Shown here piece after piece: positions 8,335-16,267 of a DNA stretch of 27,042 bases. The position numbers and the translations under genes were made by a program. Below the pieces are notes generated by a model. It saw only the letters and a program-made list of their open reading frames with translations. It did not search any database and was not told the DNA's origin. This DNA is from Spongiibacteraceae bacterium UBA5047. Lineage in GTDB: Bacteria; Pseudomonadota; Gammaproteobacteria; Pseudomonadales; Spongiibacteraceae. How positions within the stretch are numbered: the first letter of the stretch is position 1; each line of letters begins with the position of its first letter. The stretch is taken from NCBI GenBank assembly GCA_002415025.1, contig DIBR01000032.1, positions 1 through 27,042 on the forward strand. Direction: 5' to 3'.

Positions 8335-9141
8335 CTATTGTTTTAATAAACCCGCAAACACCTGTTTCATGCCCTCGCCGTTGGCGCTCACCGCTTCTTC
8401 GATCGGCATGGCCTTTAAGGCGGCGTCTGCCTGCCGGCCGCTCTCAACCGGAATGCGGCCAATACATTTCCCAATGTATTCAAAGGCCTCGGCCACACAG
8501 GCCTCTACCGGCTGAATGCCGTCACCAAATTCACCGGGGCTGTATTTCAGGTAGCCGGGGGTGGCGGTCTGATCGGGCTTCAGCACAAACAGGTCTACGC
8601 CCGCATCGCGCAGTTCGTACCATAAGCCCTCGCTGAAATTGGTCATCCAGGCTTTGCTGGCGGCATAGGTACTGAAATAAGGGCTGCCAATCTCGCCGGT
8701 GCGGGACGACACATTGAACACGGCGCCGCGACCGCGCTCGACCATCGCCGGAACAAAGGCCTGAATCAAGCGCATGGGGGCGAGCATATTCACCTGCAAT
8801 TGCAGGCGCAGGGAAGATTCGGGGGTATCCAGAAACTGGCCAACGGTTCCGCAGGCGGCGTTGTTCACCAGCACACCAATCTCCAGCCCCTGACATTCGG
8901 CTTCGATTGCACCAAGAAACGCTTCGTGCCCAACATCAGTGCATATCGGGCGGATCAGCAGGGCGGGGAAGTCTTCAGCCAGTTTGGCCGCTGCCCGGCT
9001 CAGCTCGTCGTCATCGCGGTCCGCCATTATTAGGTTGAGGCCGCGTAGGGCACACTGGCGGCTGAATTCCAGTCCTATGCCCTGAGCGGCGCCAGTGATC
9101 AGCGCCCAGGCACCGTATTTTTCAGTCCAGTTCTGACTCAT
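8335..9141 (-). CDS. Short-chain dehydrogenase/reductase (SDR)
   Basis: A 268-residue classical SDR. The NAD(P)-binding motif is T16-G-A-A-Q-G-I-G23, the structural motif is NNAA after VLV, the catalytic Ser lies in NVSSRTG, and the catalytic pair is Y159-A-A-S-K163. I chose ATG 9141 because AAGGA lies eight bases before it; an in-frame start at 9186 adds 15 unconserved-looking residues. The reaction is NAD(P)-dependent oxidation or reduction of an alcohol/ketone. It is convergent with the KstD-like gene and divergent from the second WS/DGAT. That neighbourhood suggests a role in the same fatty or steroid-like pathway, but the sequence does not give the substrate. Confidence 0.9.
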   Translation of the reverse strand: MSQNWTEKYGAWALITGAAQGIGLEFSRQCALRGLNLIMADRDDDELSRAAAKLAEDFPALLIRPICTDVGHEAFLGAIEAECQGLEIGVLVNNAACGTVGQFLDTPESSLRLQLQVNMLAPMRLIQAFVPAMVERGRGAVFNVSSRTGEIGSPYFSTYAASKAWMTNFSEGLWYELRDAGVDLFVLKPDQTATPGYLKYSPGEFGDGIQPVEACVAEAFEYIGKCIGRIPVESGRQADAALKAMPIEEAVSANGEGMKQVFAGLLKQ

Positions 9142-9329
9142 GGGTGTTGTTCCTTGAAGGCCCGGCATGGGCTTTGCATTAAACATCGTAATTCTGTGAT
9201 GTCATATTAGGGCAGGGAAGTTCAGGGGTGGATTAAGGATGGTTTAGGCGACGAGCGCTCAGGGGTGGTCAGTTCCTGTCAATAGTGCCATTGCCGAAAT
9301 GCCGGCAGGAAGCCGAGGCTTAAAATCTG

Positions 9330-9335
9330 TATAAT
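9330..9335 (+). promoter_or_regulatory. Candidate -10 box upstream of WS/DGAT gene
   Basis: A perfect TATAAT lies in the 304-base gap 9142-9445, 110 bases before the acyltransferase start. No good -35 is seen at 16-18 bases, and TG stands directly before the box, close to but not exactly an extended -10. The rest of the gap shows no convincing gene, hairpin or repeat. The ribosome-binding site AGGGTGGG ends five bases before ATG 9446. Confidence 0.4.
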
Positions 9336-9445
9336 TAGTCCCTCGTAAAAAGCGCGTCACACAACACATATAAAATTCAATAAAACGTCAGCGTCACTGG
9401 GCAGACAGGGATACAACTGCTTTAGCAATAATAGGGTGGGATACA

Positions 9446-11236
9446 ATGAAACAACTCGGCATTATCGATAGCGCCTTCGTCAATCTGGAGCATCCCAACA
9501 CGCCCCAGCATATTGGTGGCCTGGGCATCTATGACCAATCAACAGCGCCAGGTGGCTCGGTTCGCTTCAAGGGCGTAATTGCCAGTTTTGAACAGCGCCT
9601 GATGCGCCAGCCCATCTTCCGTGCCCGTCTGGTGCGCACGCCGGGTAATCTGGATCGGCCTTACTGGGTGCAGGATGCGAACTTTGATGTTGAATTCCAT
9701 ATTCGCCATATAGCCTTGCCTCAGCCCGGCGACTGGCGTCAGCTTTGCATTCTGGTGTCGCGACTGCATGCGCGGCCACTGGATATGACACGCCCCTTGT
9801 GGGAGGCCTACATTATTGAAGGCCTGGACAACATCGTTGGTGTGCCCAAAGGTGCCTTCGCGATTTATACCAAGATGCATCACTCGCTGGTAGACGGTGC
9901 CGGCGGTGCCTCTTTTATGTCGGCCATTCACGATCTGGAAGCCGATCCCAAACCCTTTACCGAGCGCACGACCATCACGGTAGATACACCGCCGAGCCCG
10001 GCCTATCTGGCCACCACGGCGGCGGTGAATCAGGTCAGGAACTCCTTCAAAATGGCGAAAGGCGCTGTGGGTTTGGCGCGCGATCTGGGTAAATTGGCCC
10101 TCGGTGTGGCGCGCAAGGAAATCCCCATGCCGTCCATCAATGCCCCCAAAACCCGCTTCAACAATCCGGTCGGGCCTTATCGGGCATTTGATGCCGCCGA
10201 GTTTGCGCTGGACGATATCAAGCTGATCAAGAATGCGGTCAACGGCAAGATCAATGATGTGGTGCTGGCGATTGTTTCCGGTGCCATGCGGCGCTATCTG
10301 GAAAGTATCGGTGAGCTGCCTGAAGAAAGTCTGGCGGTATCCATCCCCTTGAATATGCGCACGCGTCGTGGCGTAACCGAAGACAACAACCAGATTGGTT
10401 CGGTGTTTCTCGATGTGCATACCAACATCAAAGACCCGATTGAGCGCATCAAGGCCATTATGGCGAGCGCCGATGAAGCCAAGCGCTATGGTGAAGCCTC
10501 GCCCCTGGTGGATGTGCTGAAAGTCACCGGTATGTTTTCGCCGGCGTTGACCAAGCCCTTTGTGAATCTCTATATCAATAACCAGCTCAGCAAACATATG
10601 CCCGCCAATATTACGGGTGTTGTGTCGAACGTTGCCGGGCCGCCCTTCCCGCTGTATTCCGCCGGGGCGAAAATGGTTCGCTACTACGGCATGGGCCTGC
10701 TCACACCGGGCATGGGCATGTTCAACCTCGCCTTCAGTGCCGACGGTGTGGTTACACTGTCGATTCTGGCTGACCGCGATACCATGGCGAATCCGGCGGT
10801 CTATCGCGATTTCATGTACGAGACCTTTGAAGAATTGCGTGAAGCGGCCTTGCGATTGCAGGCAGGCGAAAAGGCACCGGTACGCAAGTCGGCGTCATCC
10901 ACCATTACGCCGATTGCCGGTGCGGTAGCCAAAAAGCCGGGTGCAACTGTTGCCAAACCCAAGGCGCCGCCGCGTAAAGCCAAGGCAGTGAAGACGGCGA
11001 AGCCCGCTACTGCCAAACTGAAAAGCAATGGCGCGGCTGCCGCAAAAACCGCAGCAGTGAAGAAACCGGCAGCGAAAGCGCCGGTTCGGCAGGTAGCCAA
11101 ACCGCCGGCAAAAGCGCCTGTGCAGAAAGCCAAGGCCACCAACGGTAAACCCACTGAACCGGTTAAATCGCTTTTCATTGAGCCGGCAGGAGAGGGCGTT
11201 GAAAGCGCCAAGCGGGGCGACGCGGTAGTTCACTAA
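9446..11236 (+). CDS. Wax ester synthase/diacylglycerol acyltransferase with long basic C-terminal tail
   Basis: A 596-residue WS/DGAT. The catalytic motif is intact (H145-H146-S-L-V-D150-G151), and K-IND-VVLAIVSG (N270-D271), PLNMRTRRG and NVAGPPFPLY follow in family order. It should transfer an acyl group from acyl-CoA to a fatty alcohol, diacylglycerol or other hydroxyl acceptor, making storage lipid at the membrane or on lipid bodies. Typical family members are about 450-480 residues. This one carries about 120 more, from residue 473, made of repeated Lys-Ala-Pro stretches (for example AKPKAPPRKAKAVKTAKPA) and ending in a less basic segment. The tail resembles histone-H1-like or PhaF-type nucleic-acid-binding tails. 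It is transcribed alone, with a REP-like pair after it. The degenerate paralogue at 2867 has no such tail. Confidence 0.92.
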   Translation: MKQLGIIDSAFVNLEHPNTPQHIGGLGIYDQSTAPGGSVRFKGVIASFEQRLMRQPIFRARLVRTPGNLDRPYWVQDANFDVEFHIRHIALPQPGDWRQLCILVSRLHARPLDMTRPLWEAYIIEGLDNIVGVPKGAFAIYTKMHHSLVDGAGGASFMSAIHDLEADPKPFTERTTITVDTPPSPAYLATTAAVNQVRNSFKMAKGAVGLARDLGKLALGVARKEIPMPSINAPKTRFNNPVGPYRAFDAAEFALDDIKLIKNAVNGKINDVVLAIVSGAMRRYLESIGELPEESLAVSIPLNMRTRRGVTEDNNQIGSVFLDVHTNIKDPIERIKAIMASADEAKRYGEASPLVDVLKVTGMFSPALTKPFVNLYINNQLSKHMPANITGVVSNVAGPPFPLYSAGAKMVRYYGMGLLTPGMGMFNLAFSADGVVTLSILADRDTMANPAVYRDFMYETFEELREAALRLQAGEKAPVRKSASSTITPIAGAVAKKPGATVAKPKAPPRKAKAVKTAKPATAKLKSNGAAAAKTAAVKKPAAKAPVRQVAKPPAKAPVQKAKATNGKPTEPVKSLFIEPAGEGVESAKRGDAVVH

Positions 11237-11247
11237 GCCTCTTGCCC

Positions 11248-11312
11248 GTTCGCCTGCAAGGCAGGCTCCTACCGGATATGTTTCTGTGTAGGAGCCTGCC
11301 CTGCAGGCGAAC
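11248..11312. repeat. Inverted pair of REP-like units (family A), possible bidirectional terminator
   Basis: Arm 11248-11272 (starts GTTCGCCTGCAAGGCAGGCT) is the near-perfect reverse complement of arm 11288-11312 (starts GTAGGAGCCTGCCCTGCAGG), with a 15-base loop. On the plus strand ATTTTCC follows. It fills the gap between two convergent genes, so it could stop transcription from both sides. It is the second copy of the element at 8151-8219. Confidence 0.8.
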
Positions 11313-11326
11313 ATTTTCCTCTTTCG

Positions 11327-12697
11327 TCAGCTAACGCTGATATAACCCATCAGCCCCGTCTTCATATGTTCGATCACGTGGCAGTGGTACATCCACTGCC
11401 CGGGATTATCGGCCACCAGCGCAATCTGCGCGCGCTCGTTTTTCTCCAGCAGTACGGTGTCGGTGAAGAAGGGCGTAATGTCCTTTTTATCGGATTTCAG
11501 CACCTTGAATATCAAGCCGTGCAGGTGAATCGGGTGGCCGTGGGGCGTGGCATTGTACAAATCAAAAATATAGCTTTTGCCTAACCGCAATTCGGCCAGT
11601 GGCTCGGGTAGGTTTTCATGGCTCATGCTCGACCAGGCGCGCCGGTTGATCGTCCAGAACTCATTCATGGCATGACCGTCGCTGGTGACGGGCGTCATCG
11701 CTCCGGCCCACTCAAAAACAAAGCTGAGCTTTTCCGCGTTGCTCAGGTCGGGCTCCGATACCGGGTTCGGCGGCAGAGCCTTGGGCGGTGGCGGTGGCGT
11801 GTTGCGTAGAACGTCGCTGACGCGCAGGCTGCAGATTTTTTGGTAGAACCGGCCTTTCACATCGTAAACCGCTATCTCGGTGCCGATTTCGGCTGGCGTT
11901 GTGATGCCGATATCCAGCCGCATGCCCACCGCTAGATCCTGGGTTGTTAGCGAGCGGGGTACGACGGGCATGGCGTCGATGGCGAGCAGGGAGGCCTGAT
12001 GCTCGCCTAGGCTAATGGCAAACTGACGGCTGTTATCCATATTCAACAGGCGCAGGCGCAGGCTGGCATTGCCGGGAACGTCTATCACCGGCAGTTGTTT
12101 GCCGTTCACTGTAGCGATATTGCCCACGGTGCCGGCGCGCGCGGCGTGTCGGGGTTCCGACAGCGGCATAAAACTACCGTCTTTGTTAAGGCGCCAGTCT
12201 TTAAAGCCGAGAATGACCTCGCGATCAAAATTCTGCGCTTCGGTTTCTTCGACAATCAAGGCCCCCACCAGCCCTTTCCCCAGTTGTTCAATGCTGTGCA
12301 TATGGGGGTGATACCAGAAGGTGCCGGCATCGGGGCAGGTAAATTCGTAGTCGAAACTTTCGCCGGGTTTAATCGGCGGCTGGGTGAGATAGGGCACCCC
12401 GTCCATGGCGTTGTCGAGACGAATACCGTGCCAGTGGATGGTGGTTTCCTGAGCGAGTTTATTAATGAAATGTATGCGCAGCGGTTTGCCCTGTTTGGCG
12501 CGGATGACGGGAGCAGGAAATTGCCCGTTAAAGGCCAGCCCGGGCGTCAGCCCGCCGTCGACAAGCGGCAGGGTTTGTTCGCTCGCGGTCAGCACGTAAT
12601 CGTATTGTGGTGAGCGTGACATGGCGAGGCTGAAGTGTGGCACGGCAGAGGTCACAGCGCCGGTTGCTCCCCACTGTAACAAGGTTCGACGCTTCAT
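11327..12697 (-). CDS. Tat-exported multicopper oxidase (laccase/CueO-like)
   Basis: A 456-residue multicopper oxidase. All four copper-binding blocks are present: H88-W-H90-G, H130-P-H132-M-H134, H388-P-I-H391-L-H393-G and H438-C439-H440...H444. They define the trinuclear site and the type 1 copper. The N-terminus MKRRTLLQWGATGAV is a twin-arginine signal, fitting export of a folded copper enzyme. At the axial type 1 position, ten residues after Cys439, there is Leu449 instead of Met; a Met follows at 450. In laccases a non-ligating axial residue goes with higher redox potential. I chose ATG 12697, which overlaps the previous gene's stop (ATGA at 12694-12697). As the last gene of a Fur-box operon it may oxidise Fe(II) or Cu(I), but a phenol oxidase is possible. 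Confidence 0.9.
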   Translation of the reverse strand: MKRRTLLQWGATGAVTSAVPHFSLAMSRSPQYDYVLTASEQTLPLVDGGLTPGLAFNGQFPAPVIRAKQGKPLRIHFINKLAQETTIHWHGIRLDNAMDGVPYLTQPPIKPGESFDYEFTCPDAGTFWYHPHMHSIEQLGKGLVGALIVEETEAQNFDREVILGFKDWRLNKDGSFMPLSEPRHAARAGTVGNIATVNGKQLPVIDVPGNASLRLRLLNMDNSRQFAISLGEHQASLLAIDAMPVVPRSLTTQDLAVGMRLDIGITTPAEIGTEIAVYDVKGRFYQKICSLRVSDVLRNTPPPPPKALPPNPVSEPDLSNAEKLSFVFEWAGAMTPVTSDGHAMNEFWTINRRAWSSMSHENLPEPLAELRLGKSYIFDLYNATPHGHPIHLHGLIFKVLKSDKKDITPFFTDTVLLEKNERAQIALVADNPGQWMYHCHVIEHMKTGLMGYISVS

Positions 12698-13797
12698 CCT
12701 GCAATACTCATATGATTGTCCCACTGCAAACCGGCAACGCGACCGGTTAGTTGAAGTTGTCTGGCGCCGAGGCTGACAAACTGGCCGCGGCCATTGCTGG
12801 TCACAAACTGGTGGCGTACCGTGTCGTAGGCGGCGCCGGCTACATCGCCGAGTTTTTCTTGTCGCAGCAGCTCGCCGCCTTGCCAGAGGCCGATGCAATT
12901 GCCGCGCGGCGATGTGGCCAATACCTTGCCATCAGCGCAGGCAACGCTGGCGATATAGTGTTTGTGCTGACGCCAGACAATATCATCTGCGCGATAGGGC
13001 GTCAGGGCCTGCTCGCCGCGATGAGAAAACAGCAGCGGCAGTGTGAGAATTTTAGGGCCTTCAAATTGCGCGCCGACGGTGACAAGGCCGCCAGCGTCCA
13101 CATCCAGATGCCGCAAACTTAATTGATGGTGAGGCGGGCGCCATGCTCCCAGCGCTTTGCCGTCTGTGGTGTCCAGATATGTGAGCGAAGGCTGCATGGT
13201 ATCGATATTGAGATTTTCTCGCGGATTGTCGGGCAATGTCAGAATGCCGCCGTTGGCGATAACGAGGGTTTGCGAGTCGGGCAGCATCGCGAGTTGGTGG
13301 GGGCCAATTCCGCCGCTGGCGTATTCGCCCAGGCGTCTGAAATTGTCGCGGCAATCGTAAATGCCAATCACGCCGCGACCTCCCTGTTCATAATCATTTT
13401 CTGTGGTGAACAGGTAGTCTCCGTTGTTGCTCAGCGCACCGTGCCCATAAAAGTGACGTCCGCGATGGCTGCGCACTTCCGCAATTTTATCGCCGGAGTT
13501 TGCATCCAGTACAACAAACCAGCTGCCAGGGCGGCGCGCAAAATAGATGGCGCAGTTCGCCGGTTTGTTGAGTATGACATCGTGCCCGCGGCCGGGACTT
13601 TGCACTTGAAACAGTAAGCGGTTGTCTGACCAGGCACATAGAAAATGTTGGCCCTCAGGCGAACTCGCCGCCGAATAGATGCGCGTTGCCCTGCCAGCGA
13701 TGGCGGTGCCTGCAAAGAGACTCGCGGGTATAACGCCGAGTGCGGTGGTGCCCGCCATCAGCCTGAGCAATTTTCGCCGCTGAAATTCAGTCGCCAT
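12694..13797 (-). CDS. DUF1513 family protein, Tat-exported, probable beta-propeller
   Basis: A 367-residue protein that I recognise as DUF1513-like from its context beside imelysin and di-haem genes and from blocks such as GHGALSNNGDYLFTTENDYE and GGIGPHQLAMLPD. The N-terminus has R7-R8-K-L-L-R-L-M-A-G followed by a hydrophobic stretch ending AGTAIA, a twin-arginine-type signal. The body has recurring blade-like repeats with Asp/Gly turns, suggesting a WD/YVTN-like propeller. ATG 13797 lies inside the end of the upstream gene (11-base overlap), and the stop overlaps the oxidase start, so expression is probably coupled. The role is unknown. In known iron clusters it accompanies imelysins and the di-haem protein, so a periplasmic partner in iron handling is inferred. 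Confidence 0.8.
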   Translation of the reverse strand: MATEFQRRKLLRLMAGTTALGVIPASLFAGTAIAGRATRIYSAASSPEGQHFLCAWSDNRLLFQVQSPGRGHDVILNKPANCAIYFARRPGSWFVVLDANSGDKIAEVRSHRGRHFYGHGALSNNGDYLFTTENDYEQGGRGVIGIYDCRDNFRRLGEYASGGIGPHQLAMLPDSQTLVIANGGILTLPDNPRENLNIDTMQPSLTYLDTTDGKALGAWRPPHHQLSLRHLDVDAGGLVTVGAQFEGPKILTLPLLFSHRGEQALTPYRADDIVWRQHKHYIASVACADGKVLATSPRGNCIGLWQGGELLRQEKLGDVAGAAYDTVRHQFVTSNGRGQFVSLGARQLQLTGRVAGLQWDNHMSIAG

Positions 13798-14884
13798 CGT
13801 TTGAATTGAACCCGAGAGTAATGCCGAGTTTGGCAGGCAGGTCACGCTTGAAGGCTGAGAGCAGCTCGCCGAGCAGACCGTGCAACTGAATCAGGGCGAG
13901 TTGGGTATCGCTGCTGCTGTGGTCGTCAAACAGGCTGCCTTCCATCGCTGCAGTAACGCTCACTGCCCGGTCGAATTTATTGTTGATTTCATCGGCCAGA
14001 GTTTCGCCCTGATGGTGCTTGAGCAGAGTCGCCAGACCTTCTCCCTGACCGGCGTTAAACAAGAGTTGCAGGCTGTGGAGATTTACCAGAATGGCCTCAC
14101 GCGACTGTTTGCTGCGCCACCATTCCAGCAGAAAGGGGTTTGCCTGCCCCTGATCCGCCAACGCGAGCGGGCGTTCGAGCTTGTCGCGCTTGATGCGCTC
14201 CAGGGCATATACCAGTGTTTCAATCACCGCGCCAATCGAGGCCTGTTGATCGGGGTAGTCCAGGTTGTCCGGTCCGGGTTTTGACCAGGTTTTGAGATAA
14301 TTGCCGGCGGCCGGCTGCCACGAGCTGTACAAGAAATCTGCAACTTCGTGAAGATTTTGCGCTGCCGCCTGCAGGTGCAGACAATAGCGGTGCCCGCTGG
14401 GAGGAGGCTGGCGAAGCCGGTCGGAGGGGGTGTCGTAGAGCAGGTATTCGATCGCCGACAGCCCCTGAATTACCACGCTCGCTTGTTGCAAGGCACTGAG
14501 TGTTATCTCGCTGTCACGTTTTACAAACTGCTCGGTTTTGCGGGAAATCAGGTTTTTTCGGTCTGGCCAGAACTGGACTTTCCAGGCCTGGTTGTCTTCG
14601 GTTATCGGGCCGAACTGGAAGCCCTGGATTCCCTCCCAGGCGTTCATCGCAGCAATCCAGCGATCTTTCAACGCGCTCAAATCCCGTTCGCTGCGCTCGC
14701 CAAGGGAGCAGTATTGCGTTGCGGCTTCCGACAAGCTCAGGGTTTCGGCCAGAAAGGTTTCGTGCAGGGGCAATATGACTTGCTGCCCGGTGTCGCTCAG
14801 CATTTTTTGCTCGGGTGAGCGATCGCAGGCAGCGAGTAAACCGGCAGCAATGGTGATCAAGGTCAGTCTGGCAAATGTTTTCAT
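13787..14884 (-). CDS. Imelysin-like (M75) lipoprotein with altered GxHxxE motif
   Basis: A 365-residue protein with a lipoprotein signal: MKTFARLTLITIAAGLLAAC ends in a lipobox whose Cys is residue 20. The mature part fits the imelysin/EfeO M75 family: WEGIQGFQFGPI, then GLSAIEYLLYD. The family GxHxxE motif reads G141-L-S143-A-I-E146, so His is replaced by Ser. The first imelysin of this operon keeps the His. GAGGGAA lies just before ATG 14884. It is probably anchored in the inner or outer membrane facing the periplasm and may bind iron or the partner proteins of this operon. The altered motif suggests another metal or no metal at that site. Ser-containing versions may be a normal subfamily in such clusters. 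Confidence 0.85.
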   Translation of the reverse strand: MKTFARLTLITIAAGLLAACDRSPEQKMLSDTGQQVILPLHETFLAETLSLSEAATQYCSLGERSERDLSALKDRWIAAMNAWEGIQGFQFGPITEDNQAWKVQFWPDRKNLISRKTEQFVKRDSEITLSALQQASVVIQGLSAIEYLLYDTPSDRLRQPPPSGHRYCLHLQAAAQNLHEVADFLYSSWQPAAGNYLKTWSKPGPDNLDYPDQQASIGAVIETLVYALERIKRDKLERPLALADQGQANPFLLEWWRSKQSREAILVNLHSLQLLFNAGQGEGLATLLKHHQGETLADEINNKFDRAVSVTAAMEGSLFDDHSSSDTQLALIQLHGLLGELLSAFKRDLPAKLGITLGFNSNDGD

Positions 14885-14905
14885 AATTCCCTCTTGCCGT
14901 TACGG

Positions 14906-16267
14906 CTACAGCGCCGCGAGAAATTCTAGCAGGGCTGCGCGTTCCCCGCTGTTGAAAGTCAGCACCTGTTGTACAGCAGCTTCCGCTTCACCGCCATGCC
15001 AGAGTACGGCTTCGAGCAGAGTATTGGCGCGGCCATCGTGCAGGTAGGGGCCACCGTTGCTGCCCAAACCCCATAGCGGCGCAGTGCGCCACTCCCGTGC
15101 CAACGGATCATCGGCGCTGTCTGCCAGATGTTGTCCCATATCGTGCAGCAACAAATCCGAGAACGGGTGAATGATTTGTTCTGACAGCAAAGCCCGTTGA
15201 TGTGTTGTCGTTGTCAGGTTTACGCGATGGCAAGCGCTGCAGCCTGCCCGTGTGAACAAATTCCAGCCGCGCTGAACGTCCTCGGCCGACTCGGACAATC
15301 GCGCCTGTGGAACGGTGAGCAGGGACAGGTACCCGGAAACAGCGTCCAGCCCTGCGTTGCTGATGTCTGTTCGTTTGTTATCGATCGTTACACAGCTGGG
15401 CATCTCGCAGTGAGGAGGGTTATCAAGCGGAAAAACACTGGAGCTAATACCGATATCTTCGTGAAAGGCCTTGGCGACTTGCGTGCGCAAATCCGCTTGT
15501 TCGCCTTTCCAGCCGAAGCGCCCCGGACGTTGCTGGATAAGCAGATAGCGACCGCTTATACCATCGCCGTTGCGATCATCGGGGTCTGCGTAGGCGCGCA
15601 AATCATCGTCGGCTATGGCATTGAGCAGGCCGACACCGATCAGCGGCGGGGCCAGTCTTGGTGACAGGCTTGCATCAGACTGACCTTCGCTAACCGTGTA
15701 ACGGGGCGCGAATAATTCAATTCTCAGGCCATCGGAAAATTCGCGTACCAGTGCGACATTCTCACGGCGGATATCAATCTGTGCTTCAGCGTCCATGCCG
15801 GGCAGTGAGCGTGTTTGCAATTGCGAGCCCATTGCCCCGTTGCCATAGAGGCGAAACAGCAGGCCGCTGCTTTCGCGGGTGGAGCGTGTGGGCACACTAC
15901 CGCGCCCCAGCTTGCGGTGGCAGCTCTCACAACTGTGGGCGTTAAACAGGGGCCCCAGACCATCGCGGTCGGTCGTGGTGCTGGGAGCGCTGACCCAGGG
16001 TTTGTGGAAGAACGATGCGCCGAGGCTGTGCTCGAGGCGTTCTGCCGGGCTGAGTTGTGGCGTTAGGCGTATCGGCCCTGGCGCCGTCAGGGCGCCGCCC
16101 ATTGTTTGCGGTGCCGTGATTGGTGTATTGCGCGATAGTGCGCCGTGTTCCGGGGAGGGCGGATCTGACTGGCATGCGCTCAGGACGGCAATGAATCCGG
16201 CGATGACGCAGGAACGCTTCAGAAAATCGGCCGCTTTAAAACGCGAGGGCACCTGAATGATCCACAT
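14906..16267 (-). CDS. Di-haem c-type oxidoreductase lipoprotein (DUF1111, thiol-oxidoreductase-like)
   Basis: About 453 residues. Two c-type haem motifs are present: C113-E-S-C116-H117 and C343-S-A-C346-H347. Their wide spacing and DGRANTLLEAVLWHGGEAEAA near the end fit the DUF1111 di-haem family, related to di-haem peroxidases. The N-terminus has a hydrophobic segment ending in LSAC (Cys32), a lipoprotein signal. The start is uncertain: ATG 16267 lies 32 bases inside the previous gene, with AAAGAG shortly before it; GTG 16252 is an alternative. Located in the periplasm, it would carry electrons or reduce/oxidise a substrate. The Fur-box operon suggests that substrate is iron or an iron complex. 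The gene lies 21 bases before the second imelysin-like gene. Confidence 0.88.
   Translation of the reverse strand: MWIIQVPSRFKAADFLKRSCVIAGFIAVLSACQSDPPSPEHGALSRNTPITAPQTMGGALTAPGPIRLTPQLSPAERLEHSLGASFFHKPWVSAPSTTTDRDGLGPLFNAHSCESCHRKLGRGSVPTRSTRESSGLLFRLYGNGAMGSQLQTRSLPGMDAEAQIDIRRENVALVREFSDGLRIELFAPRYTVSEGQSDASLSPRLAPPLIGVGLLNAIADDDLRAYADPDDRNGDGISGRYLLIQQRPGRFGWKGEQADLRTQVAKAFHEDIGISSSVFPLDNPPHCEMPSCVTIDNKRTDISNAGLDAVSGYLSLLTVPQARLSESAEDVQRGWNLFTRAGCSACHRVNLTTTTHQRALLSEQIIHPFSDLLLHDMGQHLADSADDPLAREWRTAPLWGLGSNGGPYLHDGRANTLLEAVLWHGGEAEAAVQQVLTFNSGERAALLEFLAAL

Noticed and set aside
9539..10597. Long open frame of 352 codons on the minus strand
   Set aside because: It lies wholly antisense to the well-supported WS/DGAT gene, lacks any recognisable motif, and is explained by the codon bias of the sense gene.
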